A stretch of 64,000 bases of DNA from Fennellomyces sp. T-0311 (GCA_025266875.1 JALLLT010000003.1:1-64000); one strand, 5' to 3'; counted from the stretch's first letter, positions 50,207 through 62,589 are shown. Translations and numbers: made by a program. Notes: generated by a model from the sequence alone, not told the origin.

Positions 50207-53200
50207 ATGGGAGCTCCTGCTTCTCGGTCAGCAGTTTCAATGTTGCTGGTGCTTGTGTTACTCGCTCTGGCACAAGATGGCGTGTACGCGATACCCCGCT
50301 TCCATCAAGGCATGTCTTTATATTTAATACTGTAGAAAACTCCAATAAATAATAACACTGCATTTTGAGACAGTCAACTATCGGTTCAACAACGGCACCA
50401 CCTGCCCCGCTGTTACCCGCTATAACGTCACATGTCCCGTATTATGCGTTGCTGACCCATTTAAAGACTGTCCAGCCCGAATCAACCCGCAAACTTGCCC
50501 ATACCCCTTGTGTGCCGATGGCTCATGTCAGCCTCAATGCAGGAGTGCAGTCAATATATGCCAATGCCCGTCGATACAACAGCAGCAGCCGTTCCAGGCC
50601 TGTGCGTCAAGCCAATTGACCGTGGATATTCCATACTACGACGCTTCGCATGCGGAAATACAGATCCATCGAGCATGCGCTGCCGCTTTGAACCAATCAT
50701 CTTATCCAACATGGACAGAGCTTCCTCAGAGTGCCGAGTCAGATGCTGTCTGGAACGTATGCAAGGCGCCAGCCAGCATGACCTTCCCAATTAAAGGTAC
50801 ATGCCACCAATCCATTTTACCCCAACAGCAGTGACTTACTATATCTTTTTTTTCCTACCAGCACCGACGTTTCTTTCATACCTGTTCATTTACGTGGCAT
50901 TCTATGGGTTTCTTGGCTTGTGGATCTTTTACAAGCTGGCTCGTGAAAAAGTACGTTTCGCCACGCAGGTGCATTGCATCTTTGGCTTCCAATTTGCTGA
51001 CAAAGCCGAATAATGGATAGACAGCGCCGGTGTCGACCACCAATAGCAATGGAGAATGTTTTACAGGCTACAGCAGCGATATCTTTGGCACTTGGATGGT
51101 CATCTATACATCAGCCGTATCAATAGGATGGATTGCGTTTCTACTCGTCATCTGTCTTGACTATTACGGACAAGTGAGTATTTGCGACACAAACGCAAGT
51201 AACATGTTTTGTTTACACGCATATACAGGCAAAAGGGATCCCATACGCCTTATTCTACGGATCATATGACTTGTCCAGCAAGGCTTTCTGCGTGTGCTGG
51301 TTCCTCGCCACGAGCTGGTATCTGGTTATCAATATTATGCGTTCACGACTACGCAATTTCTTCCGCATCCGACGAGGTCTGACAAAGGCACAGTACATTC
51401 AAGTGGAACTGCCACGACAAGTCCAGCGATTAGACGATATTGGCACCGACGATCGCAAGAATCGGCGCTTAATTGATCGGATACAGCAGATCGAAACTGC
51501 AGTCAAGAAATTTTTGGGCTTGGATAGAGTCGTTATTACGGTTCCGATTCAACAAGGAAGCACGTTCCGATACTTTGAATATCACAGCACGCGTTATGTA
51601 TATAACGACTTTAAGGATGTTTTCGAACAGCCAAGTCCCGAAGTTGCATTTCAGCAAGAAGGTCTATCTGCTGCAGATGCAGCTTACAGGCTCGAGTTGC
51701 TTGGTCCGAATTTCATCCATGTTATTGTTCCTAGTTTTATCCATGCACTTTGGGAAGAGTAAGTTAATTGACAATCACGGGACTACCCTTGTTTTTGTTA
51801 CTAAAAGTATGATGTGATATAGGCTTACAGGGTTTTTCTACATTTATCAAATCATGATCCTATGGTGCTACTTTTACTTGGCATATTGGCAAATCGGTAT
51901 AGCGGATACGGTTGTCATTCTTTTGGCTGCGGTGATCAAGGTTGTCATCCGACTGAAATCGGAAAAGCGTATCAAGACTATGGCCGAGCACGTCGGCATT
52001 TGCGATGTCATGCGTGATGGAGAGTGGCTACGTGACATAACAAGCGCCGATCTGGTGCCTGGAGACGTTATTCGTATACATCAGCAACAAGTCGTACCAG
52101 TGGATGCCGTTGTCCTCAAGGGTGATATTATTGTAGACGAAAGTTCGCTTACCGGTAAGTCTACTGTCATCCATGCATGTCAGAAAAGATGATTAACGCT
52201 TACATCAATTTATCCTAGGCGAACCGTTACCAATCCGCAAAGTTTACGCACGGGATGCATCAGCCTTAGAGGAAAAGATTCACCGCTTATATGCAGGTAC
52301 TACGGTCAAGCAAGCATCCGACGAATCAACGGCGCTCGTCATGGCAACACGTACCAACACAGACAAAGGCCAGCTAGTACAAAAGATCCTGTTCCCGCAA
52401 CCTATATCTTTTGTATTTCACGAGCAACTCAAGCTTGTTTTCGCAATTTTACTCTGCTGGGCGCTCATACTCCTTGGTATTGGATCATGGTGGCTAGGCG
52501 GTACTGGCATGACAGCCTGGTTTTACGGCACCACTTGCGCAGCCCAAGTCATGAATCCTCTGCTCCCAGGTAATTGTACAGATATTGCCATATGACAAAT
52601 TTGGACGCTAAATTATATATTAACATAGCGATCCTGGTTGTTGGACAGTCAGTCGCCGGGGGTCGATTGAAAAAGAAAGGAATATACTCTGTCGACTTGC
52701 CTCGTATCTTGATGGCAGGAAAAGTCCGTGTGTTCTGCTTTGACAAGACGGGAACCCTCACGAATCAAGGCTTGGAATATAACGGTGTGCGTCCCGTTGT
52801 ACGAAATTTTGATGAGAAGCACACAAGCACTATGGCACTAGCCCTGGGAGAGGTGAAACAGCAGTATCAAGACTTGAACGCAGATGTGGATACAGAACAA
52901 CTTTTGAGGATGGGCATGGCATCATGCCACTCTGTCACAGCACTGGGCGATCAATATATTGGCAATCCGGTAGATATTGTCATGTTTGAGGCAACGGGAG
53001 CAGTTCTGGATTTGAACAAGGACATCATTCATCTTCAATCACCTCGTCCTGGTCTCAAAGGAACCGAGTTACAAGTCATTCAAAGATTCGAGTTTCAACA
53101 TGCACGTGCATCCATGTCCGTTGCAGCACTGGATACGGATACAGGCGACATCCACGTGTTTGTAAAAGGCTCATTCGAACGGCTGGCTGAAATATCCAAT

Positions 53201-54794
53201 GATGTACCGAGCAGCTATGACCGTGTCGCATCCAAACTGGCAAGAGACGGTTGCTATGTGTTAGCCATGGCCCATCGTAACCTTGGCAGTACTGTTTCAC
53301 ATGACGCAGTGCGCCGCTGGACAAGGGATCAACTGGAATCTGAAGTCTCATTACTTGGATTGATATTGTTCAAGAACATGCTCAAGCCCGATACAGCGGA
53401 TGCCATAGGGCAACTCAAGGAAGGGGATATTCGAACAGTCATGATTACTGGTGACAATGCATTGACCGGTATATCTATCGGTCAGGCTTGTGGCATGCTA
53501 CCATCCGACAAACCCATTCTCCTTGGCGACGTTAGAGAGAAGGACGGGGAAGTTATTTGGTCCGATCCAGAAACAAATATGCAACCATCACTTGAAAAGG
53601 TCGATATTGCAAGTCAATACGAACTTGCTATCACTGGAAACGCGTTCCAAGCCTTGCTCCGAGATGATCCACAACGATTACGCGAACTTTTGTTCTCAAT
53701 AACGGTGTTTGCTCGTATGACGCCTATTGACAAGATGCTCTGTATCGAACTCTTCATGGAAAAGGCAATCACAGCCATGTGTGGTGATGGAGGTAACGAT
53801 TGCGGTGCGTTACGCGCAGCTCATGTCGGTATTGCCATGTCAGAAGCCGAAGCCTCGGTTGTCAGCCCATTCAGCACGCCAAGCCGAACAGTAAAAGCCT
53901 GCGTCGAATTAGTCATTCAAGGTCGCTCAGCGCTGGCAACATCCTTTGCAAGTTACAAATATCTCATCATGTATGGTGAAACTATGGCAACCGTCAAGCT
54001 TTGCACATTTTATTACACCATGTCGTTTTCCCAATGGAACTTTATCCTTATCGATGCCTTTATCACACTGTTTTGCGCATTTGCGGTGACACAAGCCAAA
54101 GCTGCTAACCATCTTTCAGCACAGCGTCCCACGGCACGCATTCTTGGTCCTGAAGTTCTCGCATCTGTTCTGGGTCAATTGGGTATCAATGTATTGTTTT
54201 TGGTTGGAGCGTTCGTTATGCTCTACACACACGACGACTTTTTCAGGTGTAACGAATGGGATGCTCGAGCCGTTGACAATTCCAAATGGTGGTTGCTTGG
54301 TGACAGCTTTGAAGCAGACGTTTTGACGTTTGTTTCATTGTTTCAATTTGTGAACGCCGCTTTGATATTCAACTACGGATACCTGTTTCGAGCTCGGTGG
54401 TACCGCAACTATCTCCTTATTTTCGTATGTGCGGTGTTCATTGCTATTGTTAGTTACTGGGAGCTCGCAGGTAAAGAAAAAAATAGTACGCAAGTATTAC
54501 GTATTTGATCACACATTTTCTTGTTATACAGATCCTAACCCATTTGGATGTGGAGTGCGCCTTAATTGTGGTAACCCTACTGTGCTTGCTTCCCTCGGAT
54601 ATCCTCGGCCAGATTATCCGATTGAACCTTACAATAATCCACTGGGACACAATGTGCTCCCGCGGTACTTTCGATATCGTTTATGGGTCTACTCGATCGG
54701 TAACATGCTTGCTACCCACGCCTGGGAACTTCTTGTTGTCCTTGGACCAGTTCGAGATTGGTGTAAAAAAAGGAATGTACAAAGGAATATTTAA
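50207..54794 (+). CDS. P5-type (ATP13A-like) ATPase with signal peptide and Cys-rich N-terminal domain
   Basis: P-type transporter of the P5B/Ypk9 kind, known in animals for lysosomal polyamine export. Exons 50207-50309, 50374-50796, 50862-50950, 51021-51173, 51229-51758, 51823-52154, 52219-52569, 52629-54470 and 54532-54794; 1361 residues. Order: signal peptide (MLLVLVLLALAQDGVYA), about 130 residues with some 16 Cys, two helices, A-domain VDESSLTGEPLPIRK, M4 motif VMNPLLPAILVVGQSVAGGR (canonical P5 has PPALP/PPELP), phosphorylation site CFDKTGTLTNQG, RMTPIDKM, and hinge CGDGGNDCGALRAAHVGIAM. The C-terminal helices are complete. Intron 1 uses a GC donor. Catalytic residues are intact, so it is probably active. 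A decayed partial copy follows at 55.4-56.1 kb. Confidence 0.9.
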
Positions 54795-54882
54795 AATGAC
54801 AGAAATTATCACTTACTGTGTTACTTATATATGTGCTGCAAAAAAATATAAAAGTTTCTTGCTTTGCACTGGGAATCGCACG

Positions 54883-55056
54883 TTAAATGTTCGTCTTTTG
54901 TAAGCCAAAGATTTTCTCGAGACCATCATACGTGGCTGACTTTGGCAGAGATGGGAAGAATGGCCGGCACAAGGCGTGTGAATCTTCTTTAACAATAGCC
55001 TGAGAGCCAACATACTTCATGCTTGTCAAACAGGATAATTCTGCTCGATGTAGCAT
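54883..55056 (-). CDS. Small orphan ORF between the ATPase and its relic
   Basis: An uninterrupted 57-codon frame: MLHRAELSCLTSMKYVGSQA, IVKEDSHALCRPFFPSLPKS and ATYDGLEKIFGLQKTNI, then TAA. The last 40 residues look like a genuine C-terminus (amphipathic end, Pro turn). No upstream exon is evident; sequence beyond 55056 contains in-frame stops. It may be the remaining 3' exon of a gene interrupted by the tandem duplication of the neighbouring ATPase segment. Convergent with the ATPase, 88 bases between stops. Confidence 0.3.
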   Translation of the reverse strand: MLHRAELSCLTSMKYVGSQAIVKEDSHALCRPFFPSLPKSATYDGLEKIFGLQKTNI

Positions 55057-55444
55057 GGACAGGTGTCACGATATGACTTCTTTATCAGCATTCTTTCGAA
55101 TCGACGCGCAGCTTTAGTAAAGTCCAACGTTTGGACAGACCACGGAACCTAAAGATTCTATAAACAATAGCTAAATATTTGGATTAAAAATGGTTGTATT
55201 GCTTTCAAAAAACAGGATCCAGCAAAGTCTGGTTCTTGTGATATTGAGTAAGTGTGCACTGATGACCATATTGTAACCAACAGCGATCACTTGAACTATA
55301 GTGGCTCTCGACAATAACGACTGCTTCTACGCCGGCTCATTCGCGTAACAAACACGGGATATGCTATGTATACATGATTAACTTTAAGACAAGTCCAGTT
55401 AATGTTTGTAACATTCCTTGAATGCCCAGCATTTATCGGACACT

Positions 55445-56110
55445 GAGTTAATGCCAGCTTTTGCATGTTTCATTACAGAACCCTATCCAAGTGGAACACC
55501 ATCCTTATCAACCCTGTTGTGCATTGAGGTAACACAAACAAAAACAGCTAACTATCCTTTCGACACAACATCCCACCCACGGCACGCGCTCCCGACCCAA
55601 AGCATCTGTAATACCTCCTGCGTTCTGTACCAACTGGTTATCAGCGCATTGCTTTTAGTTATGCTATATGCACATGGCGGCTTATAAAAGTGAGCTGCCC
55701 AGGTCACTGAACAGTCTCTAGCATCGACGTGATGATAACTCTAACGCGAATGCTTTTGACATTTATTTCAGTCTGGGCGTACGTATCATTGTATTTTGTT
55801 GATTTTCAACAGTGGGTATTGTTTGGGCCCCGATAATGTTGCAACCGTTTTTCGATATATGTTCGTGTTTATGGCTATTGTTAGCCTCCGGGAACTTACA
55901 GGTAAGAAGAGCACACAAATATTCCCATTTTGTTCTGTGTATCTTACTTGCGGCACTTCTGATGCTATATCTTGTTTCGCTCGGGTACCCCCGGCCGGTT
56001 ACCTGATTAAGCTTTACAATAATTCATTGGAACACAATGTGCTTCATCCGAGTACACCTGCGATACCACACGATCGGTAACACACCTACCACCCATGTCT
56101 GTGTACTTGA
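55445..56110 (+). pseudogene. Degenerate tandem copy of the P5 ATPase 3' end
   Basis: DNA here parallels the last part of exon 8 and exon 9 of the intact ATPase (about 53995-54735). Examples: the segment at 55452 aligns with the parent around SQWNFILIDAF; CCCACGGCACGCGCTCC (55577) with CCCACGGCACGCATTC; frame text LIFNSGYCLG and FVFMAIVSLRELTGKK (55799-55915) with LIFNYGYLFR and AVFIAIVSYWELAGKE; and YPRPVT... TTTACAATAATTC ... GAACACAATGTGCT (from about 55985) with the parent YPRPDYPIEPYNNPLGHNVL. Frameshifts, stops and a deletion of about 80 bases in the middle show it is not coding. Both copies point the same way, so a local duplication followed by decay is the simplest reading. Confidence 0.75.
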
Positions 56111-56221
56111 ACTCGTTCGAGACTATCGCGCGAGAGAAAAGCAGCTTACATTTTATAAAGTAAAAAAGTGGTCGTTTATTGTGTTATATATACATTGCAT
56201 CGAAAATATGGTAGAAACAAG

Positions 56222-57258
56222 TTACTCGTACTTTGCACAAATCTCCTTGAGCGAGTCCGCGCTCTTATGCAAGCGCTCCGTCTCCTGATAGCTAAGCGGA
56301 ATGTCAAAGATTTGCTCGACGCCGTTATAACCGATCTTGGCAGGGACAGAAAGAACGGTACCCAGGGATTCGACATAGACCGAGAGGGGACGTACTTCAT
56401 GCTTATCGAGCAAAACTGCTTCGCACAAAGACGCAGTACACGCACCAATACCGTAATACGTGGCACCCTTCAATTTAATGATTTCCATAGCCTTGCTTGC
56501 GATATCCTTCTCCACCTGGTCTCGGTCCAACTCTTGGATCTCTGGGAACGATAGCAATGGCTTTCCGGCTACACTTGCACTATCCCACGCGATAAACTGG
56601 CTATCACCATGCTCACCAAGAACGTAGGCGTGGATGCTGGAAGCAGCCACGTGAAGGGTCTTTGCCAAAAACACACGGAGACGGGAAGAATCCAAAAATG
56701 TACCCGAACCAAAGACCTGATTGCGTGGGAGACCGGTCAACTTGTGAGCAATGTGTGTCAAAATATCAACTGGGTTAGACACCAAAAGAACAACAGCGTC
56801 TTCACGAATAGGCTTCATGGCACCAATGACACTTTCGAGGATCTTGTAGTTGCGATCAATCAACTGCATAATTGGATTGGAATTAGTTTCACGTTGTTTT
56901 AGCTGTTTCTTGACATGATTTATACCTCAGTACGCGATTCGCCTTCCTTTTGTTTAGCTCCCTTTTGATTGTTGAGAGAAATATGAGTGATCGGGAAACA
57001 CCAGAAAAATTAGAGTGGATGATTACTTACCGCTGTGATGACGATAATGTTTGCCTGTCCAGCTTCTTGACTCGTAGCACCACGGACCTTGGTGGTGCTG
57101 ACCAGGTTGGCATCGCTCAAATCGAGGGTCTGACCGCGCACAATATCTGGAACAACATCAACAAGCAGTACTTCGGAGGCGAAGTTGCGAAGCATAATGG
57201 CGTAGGCAATAGTGGCACCAACGGAACCTGCACCGACAATAGCGATCTTGCTGCTCAT
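56222..57258 (-). CDS. LDH: L-lactate dehydrogenase (NAD-dependent)
   Basis: Interconverts pyruvate and L-lactate in the cytosol; typical of lactate-forming Mucorales. Exons 57258-57031, 56961-56926 and 56863-56222 give 301 residues. Rossmann start SSKIAIVGAGSVGATIAYAI, Asp acceptor LLVDVVPD, active-site loop GAKQKEGESRTELIDRNYKI (substrate-loop Arg), NPVDILTHIAHKL with the catalytic Asp, GSGTFLDSSRLRVFLAKTLH with the substrate Arg, and the catalytic His in YVLGEHGDSQFIAWDSASVA. It ends SADSLKEICAKYE, about 18 residues shorter than the Rhizopus LdhA I remember, mainly by lacking a C-terminal extension. The enzyme appears complete. Exon 2 is only 36 bases. Confidence 0.95.
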
Positions 57259-59708
57259 GTTTTCTGTTTGTATAAATTCGAGATGGGAAAAAAAAGCGAT
57301 GATTATTTCTCAAGCACTTTCGCCGCGTTTTTATATTCAAAAGCAAGGGTTTGTGCATTTTTGGAAAGTGTCACTTGTCTCATGCTCTCGTAATGGCGTG
57401 ACGTTCCGTCCGTGCGGTTAACATATTTTTTTATCTGCTACGGATCTTCATATTGCTTGTTACATCAATAGAAAGTGCAAATCGGCTGATTTAAGAACAT
57501 ATTACATTTGCTTTCACAATATTTTACTACAACAATGCGAACTCTTAGGGAAATGACTGTGAGGTTCAGTAATAACGGAGTATATTCCCATCCTAACCCA
57601 TATTCAACCCGCAGCTGTGTTGCTTGGTTTCCGAAAGATGCTTGTCTACAATGCGATAAGCGTTTTTACCTTGGCATAAATTAGAAAGTACACCGAACTG
57701 GATGGATGCAAGTGCTATTTTCCGCAGCCACGTTTTCATCGGCTCGGCCTTCGATAGGTTACGCAAAATGGTACTCTGAAACTGTCATTGAAAAGGCTCC
57801 GAGAAGTTGAATGTCAGCGTATCCAGGTAATCTATCACCTCATTCCGTCGACCTGGAAACCCTTATCAAACATCTGTCGTTTCAACATTAACATGACGTG
57901 ATAATTGCAAAGAAAGAGTACGCAATGCCAAGCATTGCTGTTCGCATTGGCGAAGACGATTATTTATGTTTAATCGGACGTGATGACCGGCCGTTTATCC
58001 ACTTTACATACCCTCACCTTTATAGTTTTTTACGATAAGTACGGGATGTACGGGTACCCTCTTTACCAACTGGACCGGGCCGCTCTATTAATAAAGTTAT
58101 GAATTGCGAACGGTGTCAAAAAATGGATTGATCCCCTACAGATAGCTACATGCATCGATCTATTGTCGCATCCCATTTAATCATACGTTTTGCACAAGAT
58201 ATTCATAAAGAAAAAGAGTTACTACAACAATTGGATTGGAATTACCAATTACGATGAACTTGTGCATAGGGTACTCTATGCTAGTATCGAAGGTAGTAAC
58301 CGTGAAAGTCTTTGAATGGGTGCACATGATTTCACAAGCAATTGGCATGGTTTTTGTACAGGGGCCAACTTTTAATGAGACAATTTCATTGCACGAATTG
58401 ATGGACAGGACCAGTAACGAATGGTGCATCTGATATTTCCAGACTGCGGCCCTGAAGCAAACCTTAAACTATAATTCTTGTGTACCATTACTTGGCTTTT
58501 TACCAGCGTTAGGTACCCAAGTTATCACAGTGTTATACTTAAAGCCAAAGTTTCAAAAATACTGGTGATATAGCATTATTTTGGTATTTGGCACAGAGAA
58601 GGATCAAGGCCCTTGGGTCCTAGCCTGAAGCCAATCATGCCAAGTGGTGGATTAAAATTCTGTTATAGTTACGTATACACGTACAAAAAATTATCTATTA
58701 TTGGGTGTCTTAATAGCATTCCAGATCAGGTTTCAACACTTTCGGACTCATAGATTTATAGTGCTCATGTAGCTTTGACTCCAAAAGCATCGTGTTCCCA
58801 AAGGTTGCATATGCGCTTTTTTTAGGGCGAATTTCCGTCAATCACCTGGGCATCTTTTGAGTAATGAATGCTTCTTACTGTGTACCTTGTTTTGTTCAGC
58901 TAGCGCGCGCACTTCCATGCTTCCAGGTCTGCGATTTTTGTACGAATGCTTTATCTTGGATGCTTCACGTGTAAATAATAGGGGGATTCAGTAAACCTCC
59001 ATAAGGTCATAAACATAAAAAAGTTAAGTTGGCAATTCAGTTACTTTTTAAACAGAAGTTTTTTATGTCTTCCAAAAAGTACTTTTAATTGAAACATAAA
59101 CATATTACAAAGCTGTCAAAGAAATGTACAATTACCTTATTATTACGCTCATATGGAGGAAGATCTCTCTTATGTTTATGATCTCATTGACGTTCACTGA
59201 ACTCCCCTAATTTTTCGAGAACATATCTTTCTTGTCGAGTGGATGTTCCATGAGTGGGAGTTTCAAAATGGATGGTTAGTGTGTTGATGCTCTCTTTTTC
59301 TATTCAGCTTTTTTTTTTCTTTTTTCCTTTTCTATCGGAGCGTCTTGGTGTGTTTTGTCTACCTTGTGTATGTCATGTGTACAAGTGGGATGGTGTGTCG
59401 TGATGATGTGTCATTTCTGTGTTATAAGTATGCTCGACGAACTCTTGCCTCCGTAATCGGATACAATCTATAAGATTATTGGTGCCATCAGCATCATAAT
59501 TGTTTTTCGTGAGTTCGTGCTTTGCGACCACGTGGATAAAGGAACCAGTGATGTTTTCCGATGGTCTACATATGAGACCAATCCTTGAGTTTGTCGCTCT
59601 CGAAACGGATATGAGTAGCATATATGTGATACATGATAACATTATTAAAGTGTTCGACAGCCCATGTGCCCTCGGAAAACCATATTGTTTCATGCGAGGT
59701 ACTCTACC
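57259..59708. other. Gene-poor region, nothing supportable
   Basis: About 2.4 kb. The first 300 bases are the LDH promoter side. Beyond it I find only short frames; a 106-codon minus-strand frame (59373-59693) and an overlapping plus-strand one (59500-59754) show no family resemblance. Pyrimidine-rich runs occur near 59296-59333. Confidence 0.35.
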
Positions 59709-60405
59709 TTATAATCCAATCATAAGTTTTTCTTTGCTTCCAATGGCAAATTGATTCATCACTGCTTGGCCGTACGGCGCCTCCATCCTCGAAATCACAT
59801 GTACTGACACGCCACTGAGGATCACATTCAGCTTTCGCTCCATACCTTCTGCAATGGAAGGATAGCCTACTAATGTGCTCTACAGGTGAGCCTGTGCGAT
59901 GGCGAGGTAAAGTACTTACACTAAAGAAAACCGGATGTTCTTCTACAAGTGGCATGGCAAGGATATGAGTGTATGATATGTAGGTATATGCCTGTGGAGT
60001 ATAGATTTAATATGTACATGTGAGAGAGGAGGTACTGATCAGTGGATCTTGCAACGGGGACTAAACTAAGGTGAAAAATAGGGAGAAGATACTTTTTTAT
60101 GTGTCGGTCCTGTCATGAGCTTCGTCAGTATACTTGTTACATAGTTCACCGTAATATATTGTTACTTACTAGAAGGGCACGACAACATCGTCGTTTAGGT
60201 CCACGTGCATCTGCGACACCACCGAGTCATCAACGATGGGTGCGTAGCCTGGAGCAGCAATAGGTGCGTGACCACCTAACTCTATGTTAGGAATTACTTA
60301 ACTCTCTTCATCAGGCGGTGACGCACGGTGAGTACGCGAAAGGTCAAAGCGCAGGCCTGGGAAGAGAACGACAAGTTTGTCCCCGTCAACCTTGAGGCAA
60401 AGCAT
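59709..60405 (-). CDS. Unidentified multi-exon gene
   Basis: Likely exons: 60405-60303 (MLCLKVDGDKLVVLFPGLRF), 60248-60170 (YAPIVDDSVVSQMHVDLNDD), possibly 60065-60036, then 59991-59920 (AYTYISYTHILAMPLVEEHP) and 59879-59709 (GYPSIAEGMERKLNVILSGV, SVHVISRMEAPYGQAVMNQF, ending KEKLMIGL). The first start has a GCCATG context. The middle junction is unresolved: the best donor for the small third exon puts exon 4 into a frame that stops early, while a weaker donor (CCC/GTTGCA) keeps the good frame. The later exons are clearly protein-like. No domain recognised; it could also be a gene recently damaged at one splice site. Confidence 0.45.
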
Positions 60406-62589
60406 GGCTAACGGCAGGCAAACGAGCGAACGAAAAGACAACGGCACAGGGACTGAAAGCAACAACAGGTATACAGGCAGAGAGCATAATGGGATCAATG
60501 AAAAGAAGAAATCGTGCTTTTTCATTTATTTTATTCAGATCAGAAAATTGGTTGAGGGTCGGAAGACTTTGGGTCACACAGTTTGCCACAAGATCGACCC
60601 ATTCACTAGTTTGCCATTGCAGACATGTCATTATTTCTCATGAATTCCACCAAAACCAAGTAATAATCTGGTTTACTGTTATTTATAGGCCTGACGGTTG
60701 CGTCATGATGCTCATCAGTTGTTGCCATGCCACAATTCCACTCGGTATGGATTCCGGGTCTTTTGTTGAAAATTTCCATATCGGACACTGTCCTTAGAAG
60801 ACTCTTTGAATTGTATTCGAAAATGGACATTTGAGAATCCTATAGACACTTGACGCGTCTCGCAGCGTGGTCAGGACACCAAGTTATAAATTTTGGTGTC
60901 AGGGGGACACGGACATTAAGCGCCAATTCCAAAACGGGATTACGTTATGCCACAGACGCCAAAATAAAGTTAAACTCCATGCCGCAGTGACTCGAAACGC
61001 AAAAAGTAGCTCAACATTTTTAAAGCTGGCCTCTCTCCATTTCCGCTCATGGCTGCAAATTATGCTATTTACTCTACTGTCATGGAACCGGAAATGTTGT
61101 TATAGGGAAGGGACACGATCCTTAAGCTGTATCTTAAGGAGAGGTCCTTCTGTGGCCCACTGAGATGATAGACACAAATGGCTGTATGCACAAGATATGT
61201 AGACCTATATGCTTGCTCTGAAACATTTTGGATCAAAGATGAGCCTTAAGCATGTTAAAAAGAGTCCAACATCGCAAGTCCCCTTAGCAAAAAATCTTTT
61301 GACCAGTTTACCTTTTCTTCCAACCACTAGCTATATCGGTGAGGAATCTTGATTACAGCATCCCTTGCTTACAATGGCCGTGATCGGAAAAATGAGGCTT
61401 ACTATATTTATCCTTCTCTGAAAGTTACAGTAAGGGCATTACTCGCCGTATTTATACACCCATAGCCAAAGGTATAGTTAGTGCAGTGGTTACTTCTGAT
61501 TAACCACGTGATCTGGCAGACTTGCTTTCTTCATTATTTACAGTTTCAGAATCAACACTTGGGACGAATAATGACGGGAGCCATCTGTGCAACAAGGGAT
61601 ACACCCCAATGTTTCGTGCTGGCCGTACGACAGGTGCCTAGTATTAGTTCTTCACTATATGCTTGAACAACCTTTCCTGTTCTCTTACTCTTTGTTATCC
61701 ATATGAGACATACATCCTCGATCCGCCAAGGGCCGATTGGATATACAATGGAGCAACAACTGTGGAACTGACAAGGGATCAAGATGACAGATATGGATGA
61801 ATCAGGTCAAGTCACCGGTTTAATGGGTCAGATAGATTTTCGAACGACCTGTCGTACTTTCCTTCTGCATCCATGGTAGAATCCTATAATCGAGTATGCG
61901 CATGATATTACTGCGAGAACCCAACCATCCAATGAGCCATTCAATAAATTCACGTGGATTCTTGTTCAAATGTTTTCGTTTTATAAGCATGTGAAAGTTC
62001 GCTACTGCCACAGATACTAAATTAGGTGCTACCCAGCAGCAACTTCATGCGCTTTGGCCACTTTGAGCATACTTTCTTATACGACAGCTTTTGTGCACCG
62101 TCAATTACTTGTTGCCATTGGCGATCTGGACACTCAATTCACACCGAGTTCGACTATTTCACTTGACCGGTTAACCTAACTATGTCTTTATCCGTGTTCT
62201 TCTACCGGGTACGAAAAGTAGCAAGTTATTCTGCTTAAACTTTGGCTAGTTGACTCTTATTCTTGTAAGAGCATTTGCGGAAAGCATTGTGCTGACCACA
62301 ACCCTCACTCTTTTCACTGGCCTGAGAGCAATTGGTATGGCGACAACACATAAACAAGTAGCATGATTCATTTTATGCCAACAGGACGATATTAAACTTT
62401 CTAGTTTTGGGCCCTTTGGCGATTACGAACAACATGACGGATTTGGTAGTCACTCATGCTTTAACCTGTCGTTGCACTACTCCACTTCCGAAAAGTATAA
62501 GCTCCAATTGTCCGCTTTAGTACAAAAACCACACGTCTACTTCATCTCGCTTTTACACACACGCCCTACCTTCATTTTCTCTTACAGCC
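60406..62589. other. Gene-poor region before STT4
   Basis: About 2.2 kb. Scattered minus-strand frames (e.g. 61820-62011, containing EFIEWLIGWLGSRSNIMRIL) may be relics, but nothing can be named. The last 150 bases are a pyrimidine-rich leader feeding into the STT4 start. Confidence 0.35.
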
